Shown here one piece after another: positions 1 through 10,809 of a stretch of DNA of 64,000 nt. The position numbers were made by a program, and so were the translations under genes. The stretch is from Lates calcarifer (taxonomy: Eukaryota; Chordata; Actinopteri; Centropomidae), in NCBI RefSeq assembly GCF_001640805.2, contig NC_066838.1, positions 9,784,066 to 9,848,065 of the forward strand, written 5' to 3'. The notes under the pieces were generated by a model. It searched no databases. It was not told where the DNA came from and saw only the letters and a list, made by a program, of their open reading frames with translations. Every line of letters begins with the position of its first letter. The first letter of the stretch is position 1.

Positions 1-496
1 CTGAGAGAGAAAGAGTTAGGAAGAGAGAGAGGCTGGCATTTCTGTGGCGGGCCATGAAGCGTGAGCCAAAGGACCCAAAGCAGGCTAGCCGCTGGAATGC
101 CTGGGCCAACCACTAGCTTCCTTCTAACAGTTATTGACAAGTCGCTGCTGGCACCTTCCAGGAACGACTGCGGGACATCAAAGACCCTCTCTCATCCCAC
201 ATTTCTCAGTTCTAATAGCTAGATGATAACAAATTATTTTATCATATAATCCTGGGTTAATGTTTTCTTACTAAGTCTACATTGTTTGTTATATAAAACA
301 AAAAACCCAACTATTCCTTAACTTGCTCTATAAAGAGAGCTGCAATTGCAACACAGTTCATTTGATGTGGATGTGATCACCCTCAAATTAAAGCTGAGAG
401 CCATGGACCTTGTTTTCTTTCACATCTAACTGACTGTACTGTGTGTCTATTAGAGACTGTGTGGTTCCCATTTCACACTGTTTCTTTTATGGAAGT
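1..496. other. Non-coding stretch, no feature seen
   Basis: Unique-looking, increasingly AT-rich sequence. The first 30 bases are a short purine (GA) tract. No open frame with protein character, RNA gene or repeat was recognised. It may be intronic or intergenic; nothing in it decides which. Confidence 0.5.
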
Positions 497-504
497 ATAT
501 ACAA

Positions 505-711
505 TAGTCCTGAACTGATGAGTCAATCTATTAGTTAATCATAACATAATTAATTAACAACAATTTTGAATGTTTAAAGAACATTTTTCCAGCTAAAATG
601 CACCTTCTATTGGACTATTAGTTGGACTATTTGATGAAATTTTAAAGACAAAATGATGAATTGATTAGTCATAAAATAAATCGATAATAAAAGTAATTGT
701 TATATGCACTC
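505..711 (-). mobile_element. hAT-type MITE relic, copy A (207 bp)
   Basis: Both ends are present. The left end begins TAGTCCTGAACT; the right end reads inward as GAGTGCATAT. The 8-bp flanks ATATACAA (497-504) and AAATACAA (712-719) match at 7 of 8 positions, as expected for an 8-bp hAT target duplication. The interior carries the family's GATTAGTC / ATCGATAATNAAAGTAATTGTTA-type AT-rich arms and a TTTTTCCAGC segment, in reverse orientation to the copies near 26.4 and 53.5 kb. It is internally deleted and diverged and encodes nothing. Family membership is from recognition of a common fish repeat plus similarity to the two other copies here. Confidence 0.65.
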
Positions 712-719
712 AAATACAA

Positions 720-1080
720 CTGTCACTATTCCTCTGATGCTGAGTTGGTGAGTAGTTATGGACAGGGAGAATGAAGCAGAGGAAGACTTCTGGAGCATGC
801 CAGGTAAAATATGAGCCATGTTTCTTTTGGCCAAATGGAGGCTAATGGAGAGGAGATTTGGAGGTTTAACGGGGGGCAATGGCCAGCGCATCTGCAAGCA
901 TAGAAGGCCAGGAAAAAACACTGTGGACCTGTGTGTGTGTTAGTGTGTGTGTTCTGGGCCCATCTCCAGAACCAATGTATTACAAGTGTTCCCGCTGTAA
1001 CATTATATTTGGATTCTCTAGGCTCGCTTCCAATTATTACTGGCACTTAATACTTTTCACACCATTCACAGATCCCCTTA
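720..1080. other. Non-coding stretch, no gene
   Basis: Mixed-composition DNA with a short imperfect TG tract near 930-950. Short open frames on both strands here are opposite readings of the same DNA and show no protein character. Confidence 0.45.
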
Positions 1081-1097
1081 CCCCACCACCCGTCATG

Positions 1098-1108
1098 CTC
1101 TCTCTCTC

Positions 1109-1140
<32 letters not shown>

Positions 1141-1150
1141 GCACACACAC
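1098..1150. repeat. Compound (CT)n(CA)n microsatellite
   Basis: A CT tract with one interruption runs directly into a CA tract with one CG interruption. The transition from pyrimidine dinucleotide to CA is a typical compound microsatellite. Confidence 0.9.
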
Positions 1151-1700
1151 ATTTCATCTACAGCTTTTGGCTTGAATCAGCACTTTTTATTGGTTTACTG
1201 GTAGGGAGGTATGAAGACAAGAGACTGAATAAGTAAAGGAGGAAGTGATTTAGCTCTTTTTATGCTGAAACAAATGTTACAAGAGATTAATTTTGGGCAA
1301 ATATATCATGCACTCACCAGCCTGAGGAGAGGAGCTTTAGCTGGTGAGCTGAACGTACATTTGCTCATTCAGAACAGAATTTAGCTACTCTACAGGAGAC
1401 ACAATTTCCTTTAAGACAGACAGCAATTTCTGTCTCTCTTTAACAGGACTGGGAGATAATTACAGTCTGTTTATTTTACTATCTGACTGCTTCTCAAGAT
1501 TATTCACACAGACAACCACACATTAAATAGTGCCATGCCACTGACAAGACGTGAAAACAGAAGAGACTATCAGGCAAGAAACTAAGACAGCAGGGGTGAA
1601 AGAATGAAAGAGGTAGATGTAGAGGTGCTTCTGGATGAGAGTGAGTGACAGGCTGTAACAGAACAGGGATTGTTTCAGCACTGATCTGCTTTTCATTACA

Positions 1701-1754
1701 CACATGTGTGTAGGTTTGTGTGCATGTGTGCATGTGTGCATGTGCGTGTGTGTG
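1701..1754. repeat. Imperfect TG / TGTGCA repeat
   Basis: TG-rich tract containing a regular sub-repeat TGTGCA repeated about four times before a pure TG end. The alternating purine-pyrimidine sequence could adopt Z-DNA. Confidence 0.8.
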
Positions 1755-1799
1755 GGGCAGAACTGGAAAATTCAAGAGGGAGGACTATCAGTGAGGACA

Positions 1800-2265
1800 T
1801 TAGATGAAATTTCTTACATGTTACTTGCTGTACATTTGCCTGTATGTGTGTGATGATTTTTAGCAAAACATAAAGTATTACCCAAAGTATTTCTCAACTG
1901 AAGGATTGATGATTCAGTCTTTTCAGTCCTGTGACATCTTTTAATAAGTTGTTTCACCATTAGAAAAAAAGCCAGAGCTGGGAAAATGAGAATGATCTCA
2001 CTTTTCTTTCTTCGCGTTAAATGGAAGTCCACACACTGCAAAACTGTGCCAAATGTGCCACACTTTCTTTTAAAAACTTTTAGAAGTAGCACAAAACATA
2101 GAAGCTGCCAACCCAATTTCTTGTTTCATAATGAATGGAGATTGTGCTTGTTTGGATTTTATTACTTTAATAACAGAATGCATGCATTTAACTATGTGCA
2201 AGTGGAAATTCTGCCTATTTCAAGTGCAACATCTGCTCAATAAATAAAACTGTAAACACTATACT
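1800..2265. other. AT-rich non-coding stretch
   Basis: No gene seen. Complementary open frames on both strands around 1820-2240 have low-information composition and no recognisable domain. An AATAAATAAA run near 2240 resembles a poly(A) signal but has no gene upstream to serve. Confidence 0.45.
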
Positions 2266-2269
2266 CAAT

Positions 2270-2304
2270 ATACATATATATGTGTATGTGTGTGTGTGTG
2301 TGTG
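2270..2304. repeat. (TA)(TG)n microsatellite
   Basis: Short TATACATATATATG lead-in followed by about ten TG units. Confidence 0.85.
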
Positions 2305-3160
2305 AGAACTACTTTAAACATTTAAACTTAGGTCCCATGAGGATAAAACCAATGTTTTCCTGGGTAACTCAAACTGTGCACTGAACTTGGTATTAAAGCA
2401 AAACATTAATGAATCTTTTCTATCTTTAGCCATAAACACCTACAGATTATTTTAGCATAATTTTCATAACACAGTTCAGACAAAATTAAGATGAACCAGG
2501 AAACCCTAATTTCTGGTCAATGGTTATTTTGCTTTGGATGTTTTCTCTTATTATCACCTGGCTGTCACTCTTGTCAAAAATATGGCAGCAGTGATTGACA
2601 TAATGCAATGCAAACAGAATGCATACCCTTCTTTTATCAGGCTAATTATATTATATTTATTATTATTAGTGCTGTACAGTAGAGTGATGGGTCTTTGATG
2701 TACTGAGAGCAGTAAAAGTTTCAGGCTTTGATTAACTTTAGTGTCAGGACTGTTGTTTTGGACACAGAAGCTTCCAACTCAAGCTTAGTCGGCAGGCACA
2801 TTGAAGCTCTGTGTTTGAAGTTCAACCAAGTTCTATTTTATGGAGCAGTGAGACATGCTTTGACTTGGATTTCTCCATGGTCTGCTTGGTATCCAGCGGT
2901 ATGCCTGGTGTGTTCAAAGCCTTGCATTCTCATCTTTGGATGGAGGGCGTTTGCTCTGATTTATTCAACAAGCCTGAAAATAAATGCACAATGTAGCTAC
3001 ATGACATGTGCATTAAGGTGCTATTACAAAGAGGTATAAGGTATACTTCAGCTTGCAGATGCTCAAACACTCATACCAGTCAATTGGCCATGCCCCCAGA
3101 GAGCACACCTTTCTTGGTTAAAAAAAAAGAAAAAGGGGGAATTATAATAATTCAATAAAT
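2305..3160. other. Non-coding stretch
   Basis: AT-rich DNA with a short A-run followed by AAAAAGGGGG near 3121-3140. A 103-codon open frame on the plus strand (2728-3039) lacks a recognisable domain and I judge it chance. Confidence 0.45.
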
Positions 3161-3283
3161 AAACAAGTGTATTTCCCAAGTCAGCAGAAACAGTATATTC
3201 TTTTGTGTGTGTGTATGTTGTGTGTGTGTGGTTATGTGTGCAAGATTCCCTTTAGTTCACAAAGGTACAACATCCCCCCACAC

Positions 3284-3286
<3 letters not shown>

Positions 3287-3322
<36 letters not shown>
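3287..3322. repeat. (CA)n microsatellite
   Basis: About 18 uninterrupted CA units, preceded by a looser TG-rich tract at 3203-3240 on the same strand. Confidence 0.95.
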
Positions 3323-3328
<6 letters not shown>

Positions 3329-3612
3329 AGCCTGTGTCTCATCATCTGTGAAGAAATAATGGAATTATATATATTTTCTCCCCTGCGCGCGGCGAAGCAT
3401 CAAAGTTCAGTGCTGTGATAAGTTGCCTGTGTGCTTTGCCCCTGGCCATAACGGTGTGTGGTGTTTTCCTATTACTGGCATGTCCTGTTTCATAGATGGA
3501 TGGACCTCAGGCTGACGTCTGCCACTGCCTCTGCTCTGCTCTCCGTGTTATTACCGAAATCGATGTCCATGTCTGCCGCCATTTATTATCCCCCCACCAC
3601 CCCAACAAACAA

Positions 3613-3613
<1 letters not shown>

Positions 3614-3665
<52 letters not shown>

Positions 3666-3679
3666 CACACACACACGCA
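3614..3679. repeat. (CA)n microsatellite, long
   Basis: About 33 CA units interrupted by two CG steps near the right end. A TG-rich tract (3760-3796) follows about 80 bp later, so the two can pair as an imperfect inverted repeat. Confidence 0.95.
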
Positions 3680-3759
3680 CCATAAACTGAAATGAGATGA
3701 AGGTGGAATATTGGGAAGTTCTATAGCATGGAAATTCTGCTGGGCTTGTGAATCTCTGA

Positions 3760-3796
3760 GTGTATGTGTGTGTGTTTGTGTGTGTGTGTTTGTGTG
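3760..3796. repeat. Imperfect (TG)n tract
   Basis: TG units interrupted by TTTG steps; complementary to the CA array immediately upstream. Confidence 0.8.
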
Positions 3797-3799
3797 CTT

Positions 3800-4490
3800 C
3801 AGAGTACACTTTTGCCCCAAGACAAGCAATGGTTTGCAGATTTTGAAAAGTAAGTAATGTCGTTTGGCACCTGTTTCTTCCTCCCACTTTAATTTGCTCT
3901 GTATGCGTAGCCCATAATTTACTTTTTGTGTTGTTCCTCATAACATGAGATCATCATAACAATGCCAAAGGAACACATGTTAATGAGCAGAACTAATGCA
4001 AACCAAATTTATTAAATTAATGTGCAATTTTATGAATACAAATACTATCTAAAAAAGATCAGATGACATCTTCACTCATAATAAGATTATTATGAATTCA
4101 ACTGCACTGACACAAAATCTTTTCAAGCACTGATAATTCTGCTCAAGCATTGTTTTCTGTGTGTCCTGTTTGCTGGGACTGTGGGCATGAGAGTGATTTC
4201 TTGGGGTGTTGTATCATGTATAAAAAGGTATCTCAAACCCTGATCCATACATTAAGTCACGCTCTTTTCTGTCACATTGACAAGTATATCACTGCACCTC
4301 CTGCTGGCAGAAAAGTCTGACTCTCTGAGGTCCCCTTTGAGCACAAATGCAGTCTGACAGTGATAACAAAAAAAGTGAGATATTTTCAGCTCCATCTATA
4401 CATATACGTGCATGTGTACACTTGCTCATATGTGTACGTATGTGACTGCATGTCAGTTTGAATGCTCATGTCCTTGTGCATGTGTGTGCG
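3800..4490. other. Non-coding stretch
   Basis: AT-rich to about 4100, then mixed sequence with degenerate CATGTGTAC/TGTGTACG alternation around 4395-4500. No coding or RNA signal recognised. Confidence 0.45.
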
Positions 4491-4499
4491 CTTGTGTAT

Positions 4500-4740
4500 A
4501 ATGCGAAGGTAGCGTCTCAGCCGAGCCCCTGTGGTGCTCCGGGCCTTCTGTCCTCCCCTCATAACCTCACAAAGACGCTAATAAGCCCCCTGATGATGGA
4601 CGCTTATGGATTTCTGCGCTGCTAATTTCCGTAACTATCACTGTTTGAAAGATAGCTGAGGGATTTAGCAGAGGGGGCCAAGAGAAGGCCCCCTTGTATT
4701 CTGTGGGAACACAAGAGCTGTATTATGTGATATAAAAAAA
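4500..4740. promoter_or_regulatory. Candidate conserved non-coding element with hairpin
   Basis: Unique, GC-balanced sequence with several homeodomain-type TAAT cores (GCTAATAAG, GCTAATTTCC) and no simple repeat, standing out from its repeat-laden flanks. Near its right end is a perfect 8-bp inverted repeat, AGGGGGCC (4672-4679) and GGCCCCCT (4687-4694), with a 7-base loop. Conservation is inferred from texture only. Confidence 0.35.
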
Positions 4741-4744
4741 TGGA

Positions 4745-7000
4745 ACGTCCCCCCTTTTCTCTCCCTCAGGCTAAGTCCATGATATTTATCTACACACAGT
4801 CACATGAGACCATTATGTTTATGGAATATCAAATGCAGGCCTACAGTGTTGTATTGAAGTCAAGGCTTGGTAATCACCAGGGGGATGCACAGGTTTTCTG
4901 CCACAATCCGCTCTTTGAGATGTGACATTTGAACTTTGGTTAATAGTCTGAGATAAATTTGTGTGGCTCACTGAGCAGCAAGTGCAATAGCTTACTTATG
5001 TTACAGTTAAACCAGCAGTATACAACTTGACGACAACACCAGTGCTGCCCCCGCCTCCGATAAACTCGTAGAGAAAAACAAGCTAATGTGAATCCCAGTT
5101 CTTTCAAAAGCAACAACCTGTAAGGTGGTTATAAAGTGTACTCACTTTCCCAAATTGATTGCTAATAGATTTCCTATCTCACTTCCAGCTCTCCAAAGCA
5201 AGAGGAGTCTGTCATTCTGAGACCACAGGCCCCAAAAATCCCTTAATTACACTGTAAAGACAAATGCAGGCGAACTCCTGTAACCCTATCCCACACAGCT
5301 GAACCATACGCTGGCCTGAGACTGCATGCCTGATAAAAACAATGAGGCAGAGAGCAGCGCTTTTATATCATGTGCACCACAAAACAAAATATCTTCATAT
5401 GCAGACTCTCCAACTTTCCTCTTGTTATACAAAAAGCTCTGCTAATTCTAAACGGCTGTTTACACTTCCACTTTAAGAGAGTTTAAATTTAGCTGATATA
5501 CGCTGCCTCCAATATTCAGTTAAGTTACCATGTTCGCTTTCTTTCCTCAGGCTTTCACACAGAGATTCACACAAGCTGCAGTCTCTAAAAAGTGAATGTG
5601 GAACAGGTTTGCCCCCACTTCCCCACTTACTGCTGAGTCCAACACTAAACACCATCCATCACTGCCTGTCATATCAACGTGCTACAGAGCTCACTGGATA
5701 CACCAGTCGATGTAAGTCAGACCACATGCACAGTAGCTACACACACCTAAACATGAGTGTGTGTGTCTGTGTAGGTTTTCTCTTCCACTTGCATTAATTA
5801 ATTTGTCATCACCGGTTATCCCCCCGTGCCTTCACCTCTACAGTGGATGGATCCTCCCCTTGCTCCAGCCGCTCTATGGCAGGTTTTGCTACCTGGGCCT
5901 TTTGCGAGGGTGGTCAGGGGCCAACTTTCTGTCAGTGAGGAATGTAATTAGGGAGAATTAAGCAGCATGGGGCTACAGGGGAGGTCAGGAAGAGCTGGCA
6001 GGGTCGAGGCGGGTCACTACCAAGCATTCTCTCTCTTTCTCTTTTTCTCTCTCTCCCTTACTCTTCTCTTGTAAGACAGGGTCAGGGTGAAGAGGTGTCA
6101 TATTTAGCCCTTTGCTGCACTGTGGGAGGCTGACACAATAAGCCATGGATCTTTTCTCGCTCTGCTCCTCCTTCTTCCTCAAGGTCTACTGTCTTCCTCA
6201 TTAATGTGTTCCATTGGCTTTAAGAGTTTCCTGTTTTAATGACTCTTACAGTTTAGTTAAGTCCAGCACTTGGCAGCAGTGAATCACTACTGATTGAAAG
6301 TCAGAGATTATAGACATGTCAAGTTTCTTTGTATAGTCCAATGTAACATACAATGTCTAAAAGGGATTTACAGTCTCACAGCTTTGTCACACTGTAACTT
6401 TGTCTAGCACAAGGAAAAACCTCATCCCACACAAACTCAGTATGTAAGGAAAAAAGTGCAAGAAACCTTAGGGGTTATCACATTAAAGAGAGACCCCCCT
6501 TTCCAGATGGCAATAGGTGATGTAGATGGGAAAAAGACATTTAAAAAAAATTTAACTGGTATCACCTAATAGTACAGTGTGGTGGCAAAAAGGTCAAAGC
6601 TATCTTGGGTTGTATGTTTAAATATGTTGTTTTCAGATGAGCTACTTGCTCATGTCACCTCAGATCCTTTCAGAAACACATTTCAGTTGTCCAAAGTTGG
6701 CATTTTTGCCATTTCTTGCCCTATTAACTAACAAAGGTGATATGAGCGGTGGACTCATGGATATATTAAGAAAACTGGATACCATGTTCCAAGATGGTGC
6801 CCCATTTATTTTGATGAAAGCTGATCAACGGGCACATGCATAAAAGATATATGAAAATCTCCTCAACAATTTGCAACCAGAAAATTGTCAACAGAGAGAA
6901 ACAAAAGAAAATGTTATTGTTTTTTGGTGTCCAATATAAAGTCAATTATAAATGCATTTGAAAATATACTACATTGTACAAGAATATTCCAGTGACTCCA
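4745..7000. other. Long non-coding stretch
   Basis: No gene seen over 2.2 kb. It holds pyrimidine-rich CT tracts (6027-6055 and 6165-6200), a weak 7-bp inverted repeat (TAAGAGT at 6221, ACTCTTA at 6242), and ordinary AT-rich DNA. A 68-codon frame at 6637-6843 follows a TTGTTTTCAG acceptor-like site but has no donor or domain support. Confidence 0.45.
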
Positions 7001-7004
7001 GACA

Positions 7005-7047
7005 TGTGCATATACGCCTACCCTTGGAGGGTAGGCGTGTATGCACA
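7005..7047 (+). other. 19-bp near-perfect hairpin
   Basis: Left arm TGTGCATATACGCCTACCC (7005-7023) is the reverse complement of the right arm (7029-7047) at 18 of 19 positions. The exception would be a G-U pair in RNA. The loop is only 5 bases (TTGGA). Pairing does not continue outward, so the foldback is shorter than a normal animal pre-miRNA. It may be a small palindromic insertion, a recombination product or a structured RNA segment; no family was recognised. Confidence 0.75.
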
Positions 7048-7227
7048 AGGATGTGAGTGTGTGTGTTAGACATAAGAACCACATGTGTGTTAAGGCCATC
7101 AGATACAGTGTGGAACAACATTAAGACAAAATCAGGCAGGAAGCCCCAGCCAAAATACATCCAAACTAACAGACCTGCCTCCCAGCCATCTGACAGGGTG
7201 GGAGGCCTATATAACTCTGAATACATT

Positions 7228-7315
7228 AGGGCCTCTGTGTTTGTGTGTATGTGTGCGCGCGTGTGTGTGTGAGAGACAGAGAAACTGTTTGTGTGTGTCT
7301 CTGTGTGTGTGTGTT
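7228..7315. repeat. Degenerate TG-rich microsatellite
   Basis: TG units with CG, GAGA and TCTC interruptions, including a GCGCGCG stretch with Z-DNA potential near 7255-7262. Confidence 0.8.
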
Positions 7316-7434
7316 CCAGCAGTAGGTCTGTATAAGTGCTTTTGGATGACATAATATAGACAGGGAGTCCTCAGGGTAGAATACACTATATAAACTGAAT
7401 ACACCCCTCTGACTGTCTCAGTTACACTGCATGT

Positions 7435-7440
7435 ACACGC

Positions 7441-7478
<38 letters not shown>
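7435..7478. repeat. (CA)n microsatellite
   Basis: CA array with two CG interruptions at its left end and about 16 pure units after them. Confidence 0.95.
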
Positions 7479-7479
7479 C

Positions 7480-8045
7480 TGGGTGATTTTATTGAATGTG
7501 TGCACAGAGGGGATTTCCCCACTCATCTCCGGTTCAGTCTGTCTGTCATTGGGCTACTCATTCGCTAACTCACCCTACCCATCTCTCTCTCGGGACGTCT
7601 CCTCTTGCGCTGCCTCAACATCTCCTAGTCTCCTTCCTTCCTTGTTTTTGGCTCTCGTTCTTTCTCTCTTTTGGCTCAGTCTGTATTTTCCCTCCATCTC
7701 TCTCTCTCGCTGGTCCAATATTTTCATCTGTCCACCCTTCATTTGTTGCTTCACCTGCATTTTATCTCTCAGTTGTTTTTTTTCCTGTCATCTTTGTGTC
7801 CCAAAAGCACTTTTGTTGGCTAATTAAGGATCCTCTGTTGTGAAATACTTTTCTCATTCGAAGGCCAGCTTTTGCGGAACTTAGAAAAACAGGATTGTTT
7901 TCAATTTGATGACTTAACATTTTTGAAATTCTGTCACATCTTTTCAATAGGAATGAGCCTGGTTCCAGACCACTAAAACCTCCGGGATGTTTGATTTTTT
8001 TCAGTGGTTCAAATAAGTCTGTTCAAATAAGTTACAGTTTTTCAG
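7480..8045. other. Pyrimidine-rich non-coding stretch
   Basis: Plus strand is CT-rich from 7530 to 7760 (TCTCTC and CTTTCTC runs). The serine/leucine-rich and arginine/glutamate-rich open frames on the two strands are products of that composition, not genes. Confidence 0.55.
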
Positions 8046-8049
8046 ACCT

Positions 8050-8450
8050 TTTTCTCTGTATGTAGATAATATACTACTCTAGCTCAACAAGAGTTAGAAA
8101 TTTTCACTGACACGGGGGCCTTTTCAGGCTGTAAGATTCACTAGGCACTAGCCTCACTACCACTAAATAAGTTGGCGGCCATGGTCAAGCCTCCTGCAGA
8201 CATTCCTTTTGTCAAACAATTCCAATATCTTTATCTCAGTATCTTTGCTTCAATTTCCAAAGTCACCACAGACAATTATGGAACAACGCGTAACACCATA
8301 CTTACAGATTTAAGCAGATGGAAACTTTCCCCAGAAATTCCCCAATCATTTCAACATTATGTCCTTAATTCTTAAAATAACCATTCTATCTTGAATCAGC
8401 TTTATGATACTACTCTCACTTTTAAGTGCAATTTTATTTCTGTTCTAACT
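8050..8450 (+). pseudogene. LINE-1/Tx1-like reverse transcriptase relic
   Basis: Three frames preserve successive parts of a LINE reverse transcriptase. At 8056-8079 the peptide LYVDNILL corresponds to the LYADDILL active-site box, with the second aspartate changed to Asn. At 8118-8141 GAFSGCKI matches the F-G-x-F-S-G-Y-K-I block just downstream. At 8172-8372 the FQYLYLSI...DLSRW segment corresponds to the F-x-Y-L-G-I and DL-x-RW blocks. From 8374 KITIL.ISFM matches the IKM-x-ILPR-I block. At least two frameshifts and several stops separate them, so it is dead. Only this RT segment, in the usual order, is present. Family knowledge is from L1/Tx1-type elements of fish; the subfamily is not assignable. 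Confidence 0.75.
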
Positions 8451-8454
8451 GTAT

Positions 8455-10310
8455 CTGCTTGAATTTATAGTTGTATAAAAATATACATGGCATGCAAAGA
8501 GTTGACCACAGACAAATAAAGAAATAGCTAATAAACAAGTCTGGTGTTTTGCTAATAGATGGCCTTGGAAAACAACTGAGCCAATCAGAGGCTAGGTTGG
8601 ATTAAGAATGATGATGGCTGCCTCTAGAACCACAAAATGGTTAAGACTGACACAGCTGTACAGGAATAAAAGCAATGTTTCTTTGATCACCATAACATTA
8701 ACTGCACAATGCAACTGTCACTGCAGCTTCTGTGTCACTTGAAAATGTCATCAGTGGGATGAATATGTCTGGCACTACTGATCAGTTAGGGCAAAATTAC
8801 TCCACCTAAAGAGACAATGGCTATATGAACTCATTGTCAGACTGGGGAATGAAATGACAAATGGCAACTCAGGGCTTCATTGGTTTTGAATAGGATTCAC
8901 AGCTTCACCTATGACACACATGAACTGTCAACTCAAATAAAAACATGTAAAATATCTATTAAAAGTCTTTTCTGTGACAGGCGTGAGAATTCCTTTGTGA
9001 TCTAACCAAGGCTTTACAACATTGCAGTGAAAACAAATACCTCTTTTCCTTCCTTTCTCCTCCTTCTCTCCCTCGCTCTCTAAAAACTGATGAGTTTGAC
9101 AGGCAGTGGTGTGTGTTTTGCACTCCTCTCCTCCTTTCGCTTACAGCAACTGCCAAATCCTCTGAGGTAGAAGTGGTGGGAGGGGATGATTGGGGAGAAG
9201 GAGAGGAGAGAAGTAAAATCCTAGAGTTTGTGTTGTGTCTGCTGGATCCAATAAGAACATAGATGGGAAGAGACAAAGACTGGCTAGACAGAGAACGAAA
9301 AAACGAGACAGGGGGATATTACATGAAGGTTAAATCATGCCAAGTTCCATGTCCACGAAAAGGAAATAGGCACTATTTGAGAGAGAAAATGAACAAGAAT
9401 GACTGTTAGTACACTGCATGATGAATTCCAGGTGATTTGCTACTAAAAATGGATACAGACATCTACATCATATAAATGTGCATTTTAAAATAATGGTTGC
9501 CTTAGAAATTTTATCTAATGATGTAACACATGGGTACAACAAGCAAAGCCGTACAACACAGTGCAGATGATATAAAACATAACATTTCAGCCCTGTATTT
9601 GTGTAGCTATATAGACAGTAAATATCTCTATCTTGGTCTTGCTGGCTTTGAGTGCCATCTATCCCCAACGCCTCCCATCCTACATATGTTTTATGCAACA
9701 GCTGGAGAGAATTACAGCTATGTAAGGTCTTGAAAAGCTGGCCAGGGGTTTTCAAGAGACAAGCCAGATTTAGGCCTAACATACAGTGTTTTAGACCATA
9801 ATTACATATGTATAGTATAATGGTCCAAAATAGAAGATGCCTGGTAAAGAGCATAATTAGGATGAAGTGCTGCTGCTGGTGATATATAGCCAGTGCTGGA
9901 GTTTGTGGTGCAAAAGTGGTGACTGTTTTTTTATTGATGGTGGTTATTGGGTGATTTAGGAAAAAAATGCCACTTGAACATTTGAAAAGGAGTCAGAACA
10001 ACTGCAAATTTATTATTTGGGTATTATTCATAATGATTCTTTATTATGCGATTTAGACCCTGCATTGCAACGTTTGTTAAAAAGTACCAGAAGAGCTTGA
10101 GCAAAGACGTCATATCTGAGTTAAAACTTTATTTTTATGGTTTTCACTAAAGTTAACAAGTTCAGTTTCAGTTTTATCTTTGGATTTCACTAATGAAGAC
10201 AGATACAGTATATCACCCAGGTCTCAACTCTCAACTTCCTGTTTCTGTCGAAAAGCCAGAGGTTGCCAATTGGGTTTTGCAACTCAATCTTACTGCTGAA
10301 GCCAAGGCAG
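8455..10310. other. Non-coding stretch
   Basis: AT-rich DNA with no gene, RNA or recognised repeat. A GA-rich minus-strand tract lies at 9035-9085. A 128-codon minus-strand frame (9468-9854) has no recognisable domain. Confidence 0.45.
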
Positions 10311-10312
10311 TA

Positions 10313-10340
10313 ACACACACACACACACAGACACACACAC
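10313..10340. repeat. (CA)n microsatellite
   Basis: Short CA array with one GA interruption, continuing into ATATATGCATATAC. Confidence 0.85.
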
Positions 10341-10344
10341 ATAT

Positions 10345-10600
10345 ATGCATATACACAAGCTAACAAGTATCATTATGCGATGGTGGTGTATGGGTTGGTG
10401 TTTCCGCAGAAACAGCAGGGGGATATTGGAGCCAGACGTGTGGAGCTGTCAGGGTCTAGTGATAGGGATGGGTGTCAGTCACATCCCAGGGGTCCACAGA
10501 CACACACTCAACGTTATCGTTCACCCCTCTGCTCTCCCCTGCACACATACACACGCAGATGAGTGTGATTTGATGTGCTGTAGCACATGTAAGTGGACAC
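10345..10600. other. Non-coding, mixed composition
   Basis: Contains GCAGGGGGATATTGGAGCC-like unique sequence and short CA runs near 10500 and 10550. No supported feature; possibly a flank of the candidate exon next to it. Confidence 0.3.
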
Positions 10601-10610
10601 CCTTACTCTC

Positions 10611-10719
10611 CTCAATGAAGATATATTCCTGGCCAGAGGTGGATGTGGGGCTCTGACTCTGCACCTTTACCATGCAGGGCTCAGTCCACATCTGCTTCCC
10701 ATCAGCCACAAGGCTTACC
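10611..10719 (-). CDS. Candidate internal exon, unidentified (weak)
   Basis: On the minus strand a pyrimidine-rich run ending in AG at about 10720 could be a splice acceptor. It is followed by an open segment reading VSLVADGKQMWTEPCMVKVQ and ending ...GQEYIFIEE before a GTAAGG donor-like site near 10609. The amino-acid composition is balanced and unlike the repeat-derived frames nearby. No domain or family was recognised, and the other candidate exons in the window are on the plus strand. It could equally be a conserved non-coding element or chance. Confidence 0.25.
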
Positions 10720-10809
10720 TTTTTAAGGCAGAGGCGAGGGTGGGCGGGGAAATGAAGCAGGAGGGGCAACATTTGGTTTTGGCTTGATTCAATTACTAGC
10801 ACCGCCGTG

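Noticed and set aside
2240..2250. AATAAATAAA poly(A)-signal-like word
   Set aside because: No gene or transcript evidence upstream; common in AT-rich sequence.
3507..3941. 144-codon minus-strand frame rich in Cys-Val and Thr-His repeats
   Set aside because: It is a reading of the CA and TG microsatellites, not a gene.
6221..6248. TAAGAGT / ACTCTTA inverted repeat
   Set aside because: 7-bp stem with a 14-base loop is expected often by chance in AT-rich DNA.
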